64,000 nucleotides of DNA from Aegicerativicinus sediminis (GTDB taxonomy: Bacteria; Bacteroidota; Bacteroidia; Flavobacteriales; Flavobacteriaceae), in NCBI RefSeq assembly GCF_015476115.1, contig NZ_CP064295.1, positions 1,978,001-2,042,000 of the forward strand, given 5' to 3'. The position numbers and the translations under genes were made by a program. This document shows, piece by piece, positions 34,638-43,711 of this stretch (position 1 is its first letter; every line of letters starts with the position of its first letter). The notes below the pieces were generated by a model. The model made no database searches. It saw only the letters and a program-made list of their open reading frames with translations, and was not told where the DNA came from.

Positions 34638-35393
34638 TTAATTTTTGCCCTTAAACCTAAAGGTTATAGTCCCAACCTGTACTGGTTGTTTGCCAGTATC
34701 AAAGGTCACGGATTCTGCATATTCCGTAGCACTATCTATTAAGCATTGGTTCTTTGAAGTTGATGAACCATTAATGCTAGTATTTATAACCTTTCCAGTA
34801 TTATTCACTGTAATGTTTACAATGATTATTCCGCTTTCTTCACATAAATACCGAGGAGTGTCGAAATCTAACATTGTCCGGCCCTTAAGTGAATAGGTAA
34901 GGGTGCTATTAGCGTTAGTGTTTTCTGGCTTTTTCCAATTTTCAGAATTACGCATGGCAAGTAAGTCCTTGACTTTACTATAAGTGCTTTTCTCATTTGA
35001 TTTAACACCATATCCCGAGGAAGCATTATAATCAGAATTAGAAGTTAAAATTTCCTCCGGTTCTTCGTTTTCAGTTTGTTGGGAATTGTCAGCATCATTT
35101 TTGTTAAGGTCACCAGCAGTAACAGTTCGGAAATTCTTCATCACTTCCTTAAACTCCTTATCCTCATTAAAGGCTTGGTTGGTAGTCGGCTTACTGTCAT
35201 CAATTTCGCTAAGTTCCTTTTCCTTTTCCAATTTCTCCTCTATTTCTTCAGGAGTCAAAGGTTCCATTTCGTAATAACTTTCGGCTATAAGTTCGGTTTG
35301 TTTGGTAATGTGAAGACTGAACATACCAAACACCACAATTCCGGTAATCAGAATTGTAATTATTAGGGCTTTATGTCTTTCAATAAACATCAC
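34638..35393 (-). CDS. TonB-like membrane protein (energy transducer candidate)
   Basis: A 251-residue protein with one N-terminal membrane segment (about 10-28), a long polar Glu/Asn/Ser-rich linker (about 40-165) and a compact C-terminal domain (about 170-250). The end segment GIIIVNITVNNTGKV plus TITFRFKG resembles the TonB C-terminal fold. The linker lacks the Pro-Lys repeats of classical TonB and no ExbB/ExbD gene is close, so its role in energy transfer is uncertain. It is preceded by 227 bp of AT-rich spacer with no gene that I can see. Confidence 0.6.
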   Translation of the reverse strand: MMFIERHKALIITILITGIVVFGMFSLHITKQTELIAESYYEMEPLTPEEIEEKLEKEKELSEIDDSKPTTNQAFNEDKEFKEVMKNFRTVTAGDLNKNDADNSQQTENEEPEEILTSNSDYNASSGYGVKSNEKSTYSKVKDLLAMRNSENWKKPENTNANSTLTYSLKGRTMLDFDTPRYLCEESGIIIVNITVNNTGKVINTSINGSSTSKNQCLIDSATEYAESVTFDTGKQPVQVGTITFRFKGKN

Positions 35394-35620
35394 AATTTAG
35401 TTCTATAAGTAGGTTATTTATATACGAACGAAAAACTAATATAGATTAAATAACGATAATAGCAAAACAATTGTCCCTTTCTGGTAATGTGGAAAGTACT
35501 AATAATCAAAATATTACGCTAATTCTTGGTGTGAGTAAAATTTTAGTGAAATATGATGTAACATGCTTATAATCATGTTTATACGGGTTTAAAAACTTGT
35601 GTTTAATCGTTGCGAAGGTA

Positions 35621-36310
35621 TTAACCCAAACTTTGTAAGAAGGAGTTTAGGGTTTGTGCATTTTCAACAGAATAGCTACCAATTTTTGTGCGTCTAAGTT
35701 TTGATAAATGGGCGCCACTATTCAATTTTTTGCCAAAATCGTGTGCTAAAGATCTTATATAGGTTCCTTTGCTGCAAACAACACGAAAATCTACCATTAG
35801 ATCTTCAAATTTGGTTATTTCGAATTCTGTAATGGTCACTTTTCTGGATTTTAATTCTATTTCCTCTCCAGCCCTAGCTGCAGCGTAGGCACGTTTTCCA
35901 TCTTGTTTTATGGCTGAAAATATTGGAGGAATTTGATCTATCTCGCCAATAAAAGATTGTGCAGTTTCATTTAGTAGTTTACTATTAACATGTTCAGTCG
36001 GATATTCTTGGTCAACCTCTGTTTCTAAATCATAAGAGGGTGTGGTGCTTCCTAAGGTAAAGGTGCCAGTGTATTCTTTCTCTTGAGCCTGAAATTTTTC
36101 AATAGATTTAGTCATTTTGCCAGTGCAGATAAGTAGTAATCCAGATGCTAGAGGATCTAAGGTTCCGGCATGTCCAACCTTAATTTTCTTTAGTTGAAAT
36201 TGCTTTCTTATGGCCCAGCGCATCTTGTTTACAACTTGAAAAGAAGTCCATTCTAAAGGTTTATCGATTAGAATTAATTGGCCATTTAGAAAATCTTCCT
36301 TAGTAGTCAT
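35621..36310 (-). CDS. truB: tRNA pseudouridine(55) synthase
   Basis: A 229-residue enzyme that makes pseudouridine 55 in the T-loop of tRNAs. The catalytic Asp lies in VGHAGTLDPLASGLL (about residues 46-60), and other TruB blocks are EYTGTFTLG, PPIFSAIKQDGKRAYAAAR and CSKGTYIRSLAHD. It lacks a long C-terminal PUA extension, as in many Bacteroidota. Its start shares one base with the uppP stop (TAATG), so the two are coupled. Confidence 0.95.
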   Translation of the reverse strand: MTTKEDFLNGQLILIDKPLEWTSFQVVNKMRWAIRKQFQLKKIKVGHAGTLDPLASGLLLICTGKMTKSIEKFQAQEKEYTGTFTLGSTTPSYDLETEVDQEYPTEHVNSKLLNETAQSFIGEIDQIPPIFSAIKQDGKRAYAAARAGEEIELKSRKVTITEFEITKFEDLMVDFRVVCSKGTYIRSLAHDFGKKLNSGAHLSKLRRTKIGSYSVENAQTLNSFLQSLG

Positions 36311-37104
36311 TATGTAGATAGGGTGTAGGCTATGGCTATAAGTCCAATAATAGTGCAGTAGAGCGCAAAGTAAGAAAGTTTACTCCGCTTAACTAATTTT
36401 ATCATCCAGGTACAGGCAAAAATACCCGCGGTAAAAGCTGTTATAAACCCAATGCCTAATAAGCCCATATCGGTACTTTCCCCCGATAAATCACCACTTA
36501 AAATATCTTTCGCGATTTTACCGAAAATTAAAGGTACAACCATCAAAAATGAAAATCTTGCGGCTTTACCTTTGTCATTTCCTAAAAGAACTGAGGTTGA
36601 AATAGTTGCTCCTGACCTAGAAATTCCAGGCAAAATTGCAACTGCCTGAGATATACCAATCACAAAAGCATCTAAAAATCTAACAGGTCGACCAGTATTT
36701 TTGGCCCGATCCGCCAAAAGCAGAAGTAATGCAGTCAGCAATAACATACTGCCAACCAATAGCAGATTTCCCCCAAATAATTCTTCAATTTCATTTTCAA
36801 AAAATAATCCCACAAACACAGCCGGTATCATTGATACTATAATTTTCAATGCGAAATGAAATTCTTCGTTCCAACGAAATTTAAAAAGACCTTTCAACAG
36901 GAAAAGTATATCCTTTCTAAAAACAATAATGGTGCTCAAAGCCGTAGCGAAATGAACCACCACAGTAAACAAAAGACTTTCTTCGGGAACACTATTATCT
37001 CCTAACAATGCTTTCCCGATTTCAAGATGGCCACTTGAGGAAACTGGTAAAAATTCAGTTAAACCTTGAACAATTCCCAACAGGGCCGCATCGATGCCAT
37101 CCAT
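36310..37104 (-). CDS. uppP: Undecaprenyl-diphosphate phosphatase
   Basis: A 264-residue inner-membrane enzyme that recycles the lipid carrier for peptidoglycan and other surface polymers. The N-terminal block has Glu17, Ser22 and His26 in QGLTEFLPVSSSGH, and the second block GISRSGATIS holds the catalytic Arg. About eight membrane segments are visible. It is third in a minus-strand group ftsX, DUF3098, uppP, truB with gaps of 24-25 bp or less, a gene order I know from other flavobacteria. Confidence 0.95.
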   Translation of the reverse strand: MDGIDAALLGIVQGLTEFLPVSSSGHLEIGKALLGDNSVPEESLLFTVVVHFATALSTIIVFRKDILFLLKGLFKFRWNEEFHFALKIIVSMIPAVFVGLFFENEIEELFGGNLLLVGSMLLLTALLLLLADRAKNTGRPVRFLDAFVIGISQAVAILPGISRSGATISTSVLLGNDKGKAARFSFLMVVPLIFGKIAKDILSGDLSGESTDMGLLGIGFITAFTAGIFACTWMIKLVKRSKLSYFALYCTIIGLIAIAYTLST

Positions 37105-37128
37105 AAGATGAGGGGTGAATTACTTGGA

Positions 37129-37386
37129 TTACTTTTGTTTATTCGGATTCAATAAAATGGCATAGACCTGTATGCCGAAACCAATCAGTACGAGTGCAGG
37201 CGCAAGTCGAATTCTTCGGAAATTAAAGATCTCTTCATTGAAAACATTTGGATCGTCACTGCCTCCGCCTGCCATTAAAATAAAACCTAATGCGATGCAG
37301 GCCAAGCCTATAAACATAAACTTGTAATTTTTACGTCCGAATATGAATTCTGATCTAGCCTGCTCTTTTCGTTTCTTTTCTCCCAT
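37129..37386 (-). CDS. DUF3098 small membrane protein
   Basis: An 85-residue protein with two membrane segments (about 27-43 and 62-79), a basic N-terminus and a Gly/Asp-rich short loop between the segments. The FGRKNYKFMFIGLA start is the DUF3098 signature. The function is unknown. It is placed between ftsX and uppP with gaps of about 25 bp, which links it to division or cell-wall synthesis only by position. Confidence 0.85.
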   Translation of the reverse strand: MGEKKRKEQARSEFIFGRKNYKFMFIGLACIALGFILMAGGGSDDPNVFNEEIFNFRRIRLAPALVLIGFGIQVYAILLNPNKQK

Positions 37387-37411
37387 TTCGGATTAATTTT
37401 TAAGGTAAAAC

Positions 37412-38290
37412 CTAATAGTATAAATGATCGGTTTTAAGGTTAAGGAATCTTTGTGTGGCTATAAAGGTGCTTATGCTTGTTATAATAACCCCAATAGCAG
37501 CTACTAAAACAAAAACGAGGACTAATAGAATTGGATGGTCTAAAAATCCTAATGACGGAAAGCTCTTGTTTACATAATAAAGAACAGCTCCCATCCCAAT
37601 CATAGCGACAGCAGACCCTATTAACCCGAGCTGTACATTTTTCCAGATAAAGGGTCGACGTATAAAACTTTTTGTTGCCCCTACCATTTGCATGGTTTTG
37701 ATAATAAATCGTTTAGAATATACCGCTAACCGGATTGAACTGTTAATAAGCAGCACCGCTATTAAAGTAAACAGGGAACTAATTATTAGAACCCAAAATG
37801 TAATCTTTTTTACATTGTCGTTCATTAGTTCCACCAAATCATTGTCGTACCTTATTTCTTCAATAAATTGTTTATCAGCTAGGTCCTCTGAAATAGATTG
37901 AAGAGTTTCATTAGTAACATAATCGGCCTTTAAATAGACATCTATGGAATTCATTAATGGATTATAGCCAACGAAATCCATAAAATCTTCACCAGTTTCC
38001 TCTTGCATCAATTTAGCGGCATCTTCCTTGGGTACATAGGTAGTTGATTTGGTATAATCTGCCATTGCCAAGGATTTTTCCAATTGCTTTACTTCAACTT
38101 CTTTAGCAGTATCATTAAGGTAAATGGTTACTACAACCTGTTCTTTAAAGTGGTCTGCAACTTTTTTGGCATTTATTACCAAAAGTCCTAAGCACCCTAA
38201 TAAAAATAGGACTAAGGATATGCTTATAACCACTGAAAAATAGGAGGAAATTAATCTTCGTTTTTGATATTTATCAAAAGATGTGCTCAT
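37412..38290 (-). CDS. ftsX: Cell division protein FtsX
   Basis: A 292-residue inner-membrane protein with a first membrane segment at about 20-40, a large periplasmic domain (about 45-165) and three more segments in the C-terminal half. FtsX works with the ATPase FtsE and activates cell-wall hydrolases at the division site. YQKRRLISSYFSVVISISLVLFL and MVGATKSFIRRPF are family features. ftsE is not in this window. It heads the group ftsX-DUF3098-uppP-truB and is divergent from panE. Confidence 0.9.
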   Translation of the reverse strand: MSTSFDKYQKRRLISSYFSVVISISLVLFLLGCLGLLVINAKKVADHFKEQVVVTIYLNDTAKEVEVKQLEKSLAMADYTKSTTYVPKEDAAKLMQEETGEDFMDFVGYNPLMNSIDVYLKADYVTNETLQSISEDLADKQFIEEIRYDNDLVELMNDNVKKITFWVLIISSLFTLIAVLLINSSIRLAVYSKRFIIKTMQMVGATKSFIRRPFIWKNVQLGLIGSAVAMIGMGAVLYYVNKSFPSLGFLDHPILLVLVFVLVAAIGVIITSISTFIATQRFLNLKTDHLYY

Positions 38291-38357
38291 TCTGTTTTCT
38301 TGGCTGCGTAAAAATATAAAAGTAAATTTAAAGACTCGAGAATTATAACTGAAGACT

Positions 38358-39284
38358 ATGAAAATTGTTGTAGTAGGGGCTGGTGGAGTTGGCGGATATT
38401 TTGGTGCAAGACTTGCTGAGGCGGGTCATAATGTAACTTTTGTGGTCCGAGAACCTCATTTTTCAATTATACTCCAAGATGGGCTAAAAATTATCCATTC
38501 TGAAGGAGAATTTACCGTTCACCCAAAGGTTGTCAAAGATTTTAAGGAAATCCCAGATATGGATTTAATTATCCTGGCCATTAAATCTTGGCAGCTTCAA
38601 ACGGTTGCGGAACAATTTAAACCGTATTTGCAAAAACATACCTTAGTGCTACCATTACAAAATGGGGTGGGAAGTGTCGACAAGCTTTCGGAAGTAATTC
38701 CTGCCAAGAACATTTTGGCCGGCTTTTGTAAAATTGTAAGTAAGGTTGAGAGCCCAGGTATAATTCGTCATTTAAACTTTAAACCAGAAATTGTTTTTGG
38801 AGAAATTGACAATTCGCAAACAAATCGGATTTTAAAACTTCAACAGCGGTTATCCAAGGCCAATTTTGTGGCCACTGTTCCAAAAGACATACATTTAGAA
38901 ATCTGGAAGAAATTCTTGTTTATTGCCACAGTTAGTGGATTGGGCGGACTTACCCGAATGACTATGGGTGTTCTGCGATCAGAATCATATACCCGACAAC
39001 TCCTGGAAGAATCTTCAAAAGAAATAATTGCCCTTGCCCAAGCAAAGGGGATTGGCCTTTCCGAAGAACATTTTTTAATGGTAATGGGGGTGATTGATAA
39101 TCTTGAGCCAGATACTACAGCTAGTGTGCAAAGAGATATCATGGCAGGAAAGCCAAGTGAATTGGAAGATTTTAATGGTTATATAATGAAAGAGGGTAGA
39201 AAACTTGGGGTGGATACCCCAACCCATGCTTTTACATACTACTGTTTGCTTCCAATGGAAAAGAAGGCTAGAAACCTTCTGTAA
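38358..39284 (+). CDS. panE: 2-dehydropantoate 2-reductase
   Basis: A 308-residue NADPH-dependent reductase for ketopantoate to pantoate in coenzyme A synthesis. The N-terminal nucleotide motif is GAGGVGGYFGARLAEAGH, followed by the AIKSWQL lysine region and LPLQNGVGS. The C-terminal helical domain has the IWKKFLFIATVSGLGGLTR segment with the conserved Lys. Some members of this superfamily act on other keto acids, so the assignment is good but not absolute. It is divergent from ftsX. Confidence 0.88.
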   Translation: MKIVVVGAGGVGGYFGARLAEAGHNVTFVVREPHFSIILQDGLKIIHSEGEFTVHPKVVKDFKEIPDMDLIILAIKSWQLQTVAEQFKPYLQKHTLVLPLQNGVGSVDKLSEVIPAKNILAGFCKIVSKVESPGIIRHLNFKPEIVFGEIDNSQTNRILKLQQRLSKANFVATVPKDIHLEIWKKFLFIATVSGLGGLTRMTMGVLRSESYTRQLLEESSKEIIALAQAKGIGLSEEHFLMVMGVIDNLEPDTTASVQRDIMAGKPSELEDFNGYIMKEGRKLGVDTPTHAFTYYCLLPMEKKARNLL

Positions 39285-39287
39285 AGG

Positions 39288-39318
39288 TTTTAGATTGCTA
39301 TAAGAAAGCTTAAATTTG
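39288..39318 (+). promoter_or_regulatory. Possible promoter of leuS
   Basis: TAAATTTG at 39311-39318 fits the -7 consensus and is preceded at 19 bp by TTTT (39288-39291) in the -33 position. The start codon is 23 bp downstream. Confidence 0.35.
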
Positions 39319-39340
39319 CGCTTCCAAATAAGAGGCTGGG

Positions 39341-42157
39341 ATGAAATACCATTTCAATGATATTGAGAAAAAGTGGCAAAAGTATTGGGCTGAAAACCAA
39401 ACTTTTAAAGCTGATAATAATTCAGACAAACCAAAATATTATGTTTTAGACATGTTTCCTTATCCATCTGGAGCTGGATTACATGTCGGGCATCCTTTAG
39501 GTTACATTGCATCAGATATTTATGCACGCTACAAGCGTCATAAGGGATTTAATGTATTGCACCCGATGGGATATGATAGTTTTGGTTTGCCAGCCGAACA
39601 ATATGCCATACAAACAGGTCAGCATCCTGCGATTACTACTAAAGAAAATATTTCCACATACAGAAGGCAGTTAGATCAGATAGGTTTTTCATTTGACTGG
39701 TCTCGTGAAGTACGCACTAGCGATCCTGATTATTATAAATGGACACAATGGATATTTATTCAGTTGTTTGAGTCTTGGTATAATTTTGATACCGACAAAT
39801 CTGAAGACATTTCCACCCTTATAACAAAGTTTGAAAGTAGTGGAAATTCTAATGTCAATGCGGCCTGCGATGATGATTTGCCGAATTTTACTGCTGACGA
39901 ATGGAATTCATTTTCTTCTGTAAAACAACAAGAGATTCTTTTAGGTTATCGACTCACATATTTGGCAGAAACAGAAGTTAATTGGTGTCCTGCTTTGGGG
40001 ACTGTATTGGCGAATGATGAAATTGTAAATGGAGTTTCAGAACGTGGAGGTCATCCAGTTGTTCGCAAGAAAATGACCCAATGGAGCATGCGCATTTCAG
40101 CTTTTGCCGAACGTCTTTTGGAAGGTTTAGATCGCATCGATTGGCCTGAATCTTTGAAGGAGAGCCAACGTAATTGGATTGGAAAATCGCGTGGGGCAAG
40201 TGTAAAATTCAAAATTGTTGATAGGGCAGACCTTATTGAAGTGTTTACTACCAGACCAGATACTATTTTCGGAGTATCGTTTATGACACTTGCTCCGGAG
40301 CATCCTTTGGTGGAAAAGATTACTACACCTGAGCAGAAAGCAGAGGTTGACGCTTATATTGAGGCAACAGCAAAACGCAGCGAACGCGATCGTATGGCGG
40401 ACGTAAAAACTATTTCGGGGGTCTTCACTGGTGCTTTTGCTGAACATCCTTTTACTGCAAATGCAATCCCTATTTGGATTGGGGACTATGTTTTGGCAAG
40501 TTATGGAACTGGTGCCGTTATGGCTGTTCCATGTGGAGACCAAAGGGATTATGATTTTGCAAAACATTTCAATCTGCCAATCCCAAATATTTTTGAGGGT
40601 GTTGATATAAGTGAACATGCCCACGAAGAAAAGGGTGAAACAGTAATTGCAAATAGTGATTTCTTGTCAGGGATGCCATATAAAGAAGCTTTTGCGAGAG
40701 TTGTTGAGGCATTAGAACATAATGGCCATGGTAAAGGAAAGATTAACTATAGGTTAAGGGATGCTGTTTTCAGCAGACAACGTTATTGGGGAGAACCATT
40801 TCCTGTGTATTATGTTAATGGCATGCCACAAATGATTGCCCTAGAGCATCTGCCCATTACACTTCCTGAAGTTGAAAAATATTTACCAACTGAAACAGGA
40901 GAGCCACCATTAGGAAATGCAGACGTTTGGGCTTGGGATACGGTTAATCATAAAGTTGTAAGTAATAACCTTATAGATAATAAAACTATTTATCCATTAG
41001 AGTTGAACACTATGCCGGGTTGGGCTGGAAGTAGTTGGTATTTTAATCGCTACATGGATGCCGGAAATTCAGCCGAATTTGCGGGGAAAGAGGCTCTTGA
41101 CTATTGGAAAGATGTAGATCTCTATATTGGAGGTAGTGAGCATGCCACAGGGCATTTATTATACTCACGTTTTTGGCAAAAATTCTTGTTCGATAAAGGT
41201 TTGGTGCCGGTTGATGAATATGCTAAAAAGTTAATCAACCAAGGGATGATTTTGGGGACAAGTGCCTTTGTAAAAAAAGACTTAAATGCTAATAAATTAT
41301 ATTCTAAGGATGTGGTTGGTAATGAGGAAGCATATCCCATTCACGCAGATGTGTCCTTCGTAAATGCTTCTGATGAATTGGATATTGATGCTTTTAAAAA
41401 TTGGCGTCCAGAATTTGTTGATGCTGAATTTATTTGTGAGGAGGATGGCACATTTAAAGTCGCTCGAGAGGTCGAAAAAATGTCTAAATCTAAATACAAT
41501 GTTGTAAATCCAGACGAGATTTGCCATCAATATGGAGCGGACAGTTTGCGTTTGTATGAAATGTTCTTGGGTCCATTGGAACAAGCTAAACCATGGAATA
41601 CTGCAGGCATAACCGGAGTGCACTCTTTCTTAAAGAAACTTTGGCGTTTGTATTTTGAGGAAGAAACTCTTAAAGTGGATGATTCTGAACCTTCAAAAGA
41701 AAGCTTAAAAACGCTTCATAAAACCATTAAAAAGGTTGAAGAGGATATCGAAAACTTTTCGTTTAACACTTCTGTTTCAACTTTTATGATTGCAGTGAAT
41801 GAATTAACCGCACAAAAATGTACAAGTAAACAAATATTACAACCCCTTTTGGTTTTAGTTTCACCTTATGCGCCTCATATTGCTGAAGAATTATGGTATC
41901 AATTGGGTCATAATGAAAGTATTTCAACGGCACCATTTCCAAAGTTTAATGAAAACTTTTTGGTGGAAAGTGTTAAGAATTATCCGATTTCATTTAATGG
42001 AAAAATGCGGTTTACTTTAGAATTGCCTTTAGATCTTTCCAAAGAAGAAATTGAAAAGGCTGTAATAGCAGATGATAGAACCCAGGCACAATTAGCGGGA
42101 CGCACTCCCAAAAAGGTGATTGTAGTGCCAGGTAAAATTGTGAATATAGTTGGCTGA
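39341..42157 (+). CDS. leuS: Leucyl-tRNA synthetase
   Basis: A 938-residue class Ia synthetase that charges tRNA-Leu. The HIGH-type motif is HVGH at 48-51, KMSKS is at 713-717, and the editing domain includes TTRPDTIFGVSF and GTGAVMAVPCGDQRDYDFA. A polar insertion (about 150-205, Asp/Ser/Asn-rich) and extra segments near 640-700 make it longer than the E. coli enzyme, as in other Bacteroidota. A promoter-like element precedes it, and its last 8 bp overlap the SemiSWEET gene. Confidence 0.96.
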   Translation: MKYHFNDIEKKWQKYWAENQTFKADNNSDKPKYYVLDMFPYPSGAGLHVGHPLGYIASDIYARYKRHKGFNVLHPMGYDSFGLPAEQYAIQTGQHPAITTKENISTYRRQLDQIGFSFDWSREVRTSDPDYYKWTQWIFIQLFESWYNFDTDKSEDISTLITKFESSGNSNVNAACDDDLPNFTADEWNSFSSVKQQEILLGYRLTYLAETEVNWCPALGTVLANDEIVNGVSERGGHPVVRKKMTQWSMRISAFAERLLEGLDRIDWPESLKESQRNWIGKSRGASVKFKIVDRADLIEVFTTRPDTIFGVSFMTLAPEHPLVEKITTPEQKAEVDAYIEATAKRSERDRMADVKTISGVFTGAFAEHPFTANAIPIWIGDYVLASYGTGAVMAVPCGDQRDYDFAKHFNLPIPNIFEGVDISEHAHEEKGETVIANSDFLSGMPYKEAFARVVEALEHNGHGKGKINYRLRDAVFSRQRYWGEPFPVYYVNGMPQMIALEHLPITLPEVEKYLPTETGEPPLGNADVWAWDTVNHKVVSNNLIDNKTIYPLELNTMPGWAGSSWYFNRYMDAGNSAEFAGKEALDYWKDVDLYIGGSEHATGHLLYSRFWQKFLFDKGLVPVDEYAKKLINQGMILGTSAFVKKDLNANKLYSKDVVGNEEAYPIHADVSFVNASDELDIDAFKNWRPEFVDAEFICEEDGTFKVAREVEKMSKSKYNVVNPDEICHQYGADSLRLYEMFLGPLEQAKPWNTAGITGVHSFLKKLWRLYFEEETLKVDDSEPSKESLKTLHKTIKKVEEDIENFSFNTSVSTFMIAVNELTAQKCTSKQILQPLLVLVSPYAPHIAEELWYQLGHNESISTAPFPKFNENFLVESVKNYPISFNGKMRFTLELPLDLSKEEIEKAVIADDRTQAQLAGRTPKKVIVVPGKIVNIVG

Positions 42158-42422
42158 GGTAAACATAACTGAAGTGGTCGGTTTTATTGCTGCCTTTTTA
42201 ACTACAGCGGCCTTTCTTCCACAAGTTTATAAAACATGGAAGACCAAAGACGTTTCCTCCATGTCGTTACCTATGTTCTTGATGTTTTTTATGGGAATCG
42301 TCCTGTGGTTGGTTTATGGGATTATTATTGAAAGCCCCTCGATGATTTTGGCTAACGGAATAACTGTTATTTCTTCTTTCTTATTGGTCTACCTTATTTT
42401 GAAACATCGTAAAAAAGGCTAG
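42150..42422 (+). CDS. SemiSWEET-type small sugar transporter
   Basis: A 90-residue membrane protein with three helices, which is half of a SWEET carrier and works as a dimer. The PQ-loop signature is FLPQVYKTWKTKDVSSMS at about residues 23-40, and the third segment follows a short loop. Bacterial SemiSWEETs transport small sugars such as sucrose or glucose. Translation probably starts at TTG 42150, overlapping the end of leuS by 8 bp, because no ATG or GTG upstream of the first helix is in frame. The overlap means it depends on leuS translation. Confidence 0.87.
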   Translation: MAEVNITEVVGFIAAFLTTAAFLPQVYKTWKTKDVSSMSLPMFLMFFMGIVLWLVYGIIIESPSMILANGITVISSFLLVYLILKHRKKG

Positions 42423-42531
42423 TTTCAATTGTCGTTAATAACATTAGGATAAGTATAGGCTGAACAGTTGTTTATGTAAAATTTTTAAGGGTATATTGAA
42501 TTCCAATTATTAATCTAACCTTTCTTCTCAG

Positions 42532-43638
42532 ATGAAAATTGGAATTCCTAAAGAAATTAAAAACAACGAAAGTAGAGTGGGCATGACCCCTTCGGGTGTC
42601 TTTGAACTGATAAAGGATGGGCACGAAGTCTTTATCCAATCCACTGCTGGCGACGGTAGTGGATTTTTTGATCGTGATTATTCCGAAGTTGGTGCTACTA
42701 TAGTACCAAGCATCGAAGCTGTGTATAAATTGGCGGATTTAATCGTAAAGGTTAAAGAGCCTATCAAAGAAGAATATGATTTAATTAGGCCAGACCAAAT
42801 TGTATTCACTTACTTTCATTTTGCAAGTAGCAAACCTTTAACCCTTGCAATGATTAAAAGTAAAGCGGTTTGTATTGCTTATGAAACCGTTGAATGTTCT
42901 GAGGGAAGTTTGCCTCTTCTTACACCAATGTCTGAAGTTGCAGGGCGAATGGCAATTCAGCAGGGAGCCAAATATCTTGAAAAGCCTATTAAGGGCAGGG
43001 GAGTTTTATTAGGTGGCGTGCCTGGAGTTCCTCCAGGAAAGGTGTTGATTTTGGGAGCAGGAGTTGTTGGTGTGCAAGCGGCTAAAATGGCAGCGGGGCT
43101 GGGCGCCCACGTTACAATTATGGATATTAATATGAAGCGTCTTCGTTATGTCAATGACATAATGCCTAACCATGTTGTTACAGAATTTTGCAGCGCCTTC
43201 AATATTAAAGAGCGTATTAAAAATCACGATTTAATTATTGGTGCCGTTCTTATTAAGGGCGGGAAAGCACCAAAACTTATTACCCGAGACATGCTAAAGG
43301 AAATGAGGCCCGGTACAGTAATAATTGATGTGGCTGTGGACCAGGGAGGGTGTATAGAAACTTCTTCCCCGACTACTCACGAAGATCCAACTTTTATAAT
43401 TAATGACATCGTTCATTATTGTGTAGCGAATATGCCTGGGGCAGTACCTTACACTTCCACTGTTGCTTTGACAAATGTTACCTTGCCATACGTTTTGGCG
43501 TTGGCTAACAAGGGCTGGGAAAAGGCTTGCGACGAAGATGAGTCTTTAAGAAAAGGGCTTAATATTGTCAATGGTGAAATTGTTTATCAGGAGATAGCTG
43601 AGGCCTTCGGTTGGGGTGCCCAGCATGTCTTAAACTGA
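42532..43638 (+). CDS. ald: Alanine dehydrogenase
   Basis: A 368-residue NAD-dependent enzyme that interconverts alanine with pyruvate and ammonia. The N-terminal block GIPKEIKNNESRVGMTP, the NAD-binding ILGAGVVGVQAAKMAAGLGA and the DVAVDQGGCIETS segment are typical. It is used in amino acid catabolism or ammonia assimilation. It stands 109 bp after the SemiSWEET gene; a Lrp/AsnC-type regulator lies about 800 bp downstream on the other strand, and such regulators control ald in other bacteria, but no link is shown here. Confidence 0.94.
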   Translation: MKIGIPKEIKNNESRVGMTPSGVFELIKDGHEVFIQSTAGDGSGFFDRDYSEVGATIVPSIEAVYKLADLIVKVKEPIKEEYDLIRPDQIVFTYFHFASSKPLTLAMIKSKAVCIAYETVECSEGSLPLLTPMSEVAGRMAIQQGAKYLEKPIKGRGVLLGGVPGVPPGKVLILGAGVVGVQAAKMAAGLGAHVTIMDINMKRLRYVNDIMPNHVVTEFCSAFNIKERIKNHDLIIGAVLIKGGKAPKLITRDMLKEMRPGTVIIDVAVDQGGCIETSSPTTHEDPTFIINDIVHYCVANMPGAVPYTSTVALTNVTLPYVLALANKGWEKACDEDESLRKGLNIVNGEIVYQEIAEAFGWGAQHVLN

Positions 43639-43663
43639 CATTTTTTCTTAACATTTTATTGGC

Positions 43664-43693
43664 TTGCTTTTTGCTATTCTCATTCTATCTTTA
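43664..43693 (+). promoter_or_regulatory. Possible promoter of the membrane zinc peptidase gene
   Basis: TTG at 43664-43666, a 19-bp spacer and TATCTTTA at 43686-43693 approximate the Bacteroidota pattern; the last G of the -7 element is replaced by A. The start codon is 18 bp downstream. Confidence 0.3.
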
Positions 43694-43711
43694 AATTTTA
43701 ATTTTTAAAAA

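Noticed and set aside
35394-35620. Possible small gene or RNA in the spacer between the TonB-like gene and truB
   Set aside because: No open frame with convincing features and only a weak 6-bp inverted repeat (AACATG/CATGTT); I see nothing I can support.
40127-40624. A 165-codon open frame on the minus strand inside leuS
   Set aside because: It lies fully antisense to a well conserved synthetase domain, has no family resemblance and an odd Cys/Phe-rich composition; it is a shadow of the coding frame.
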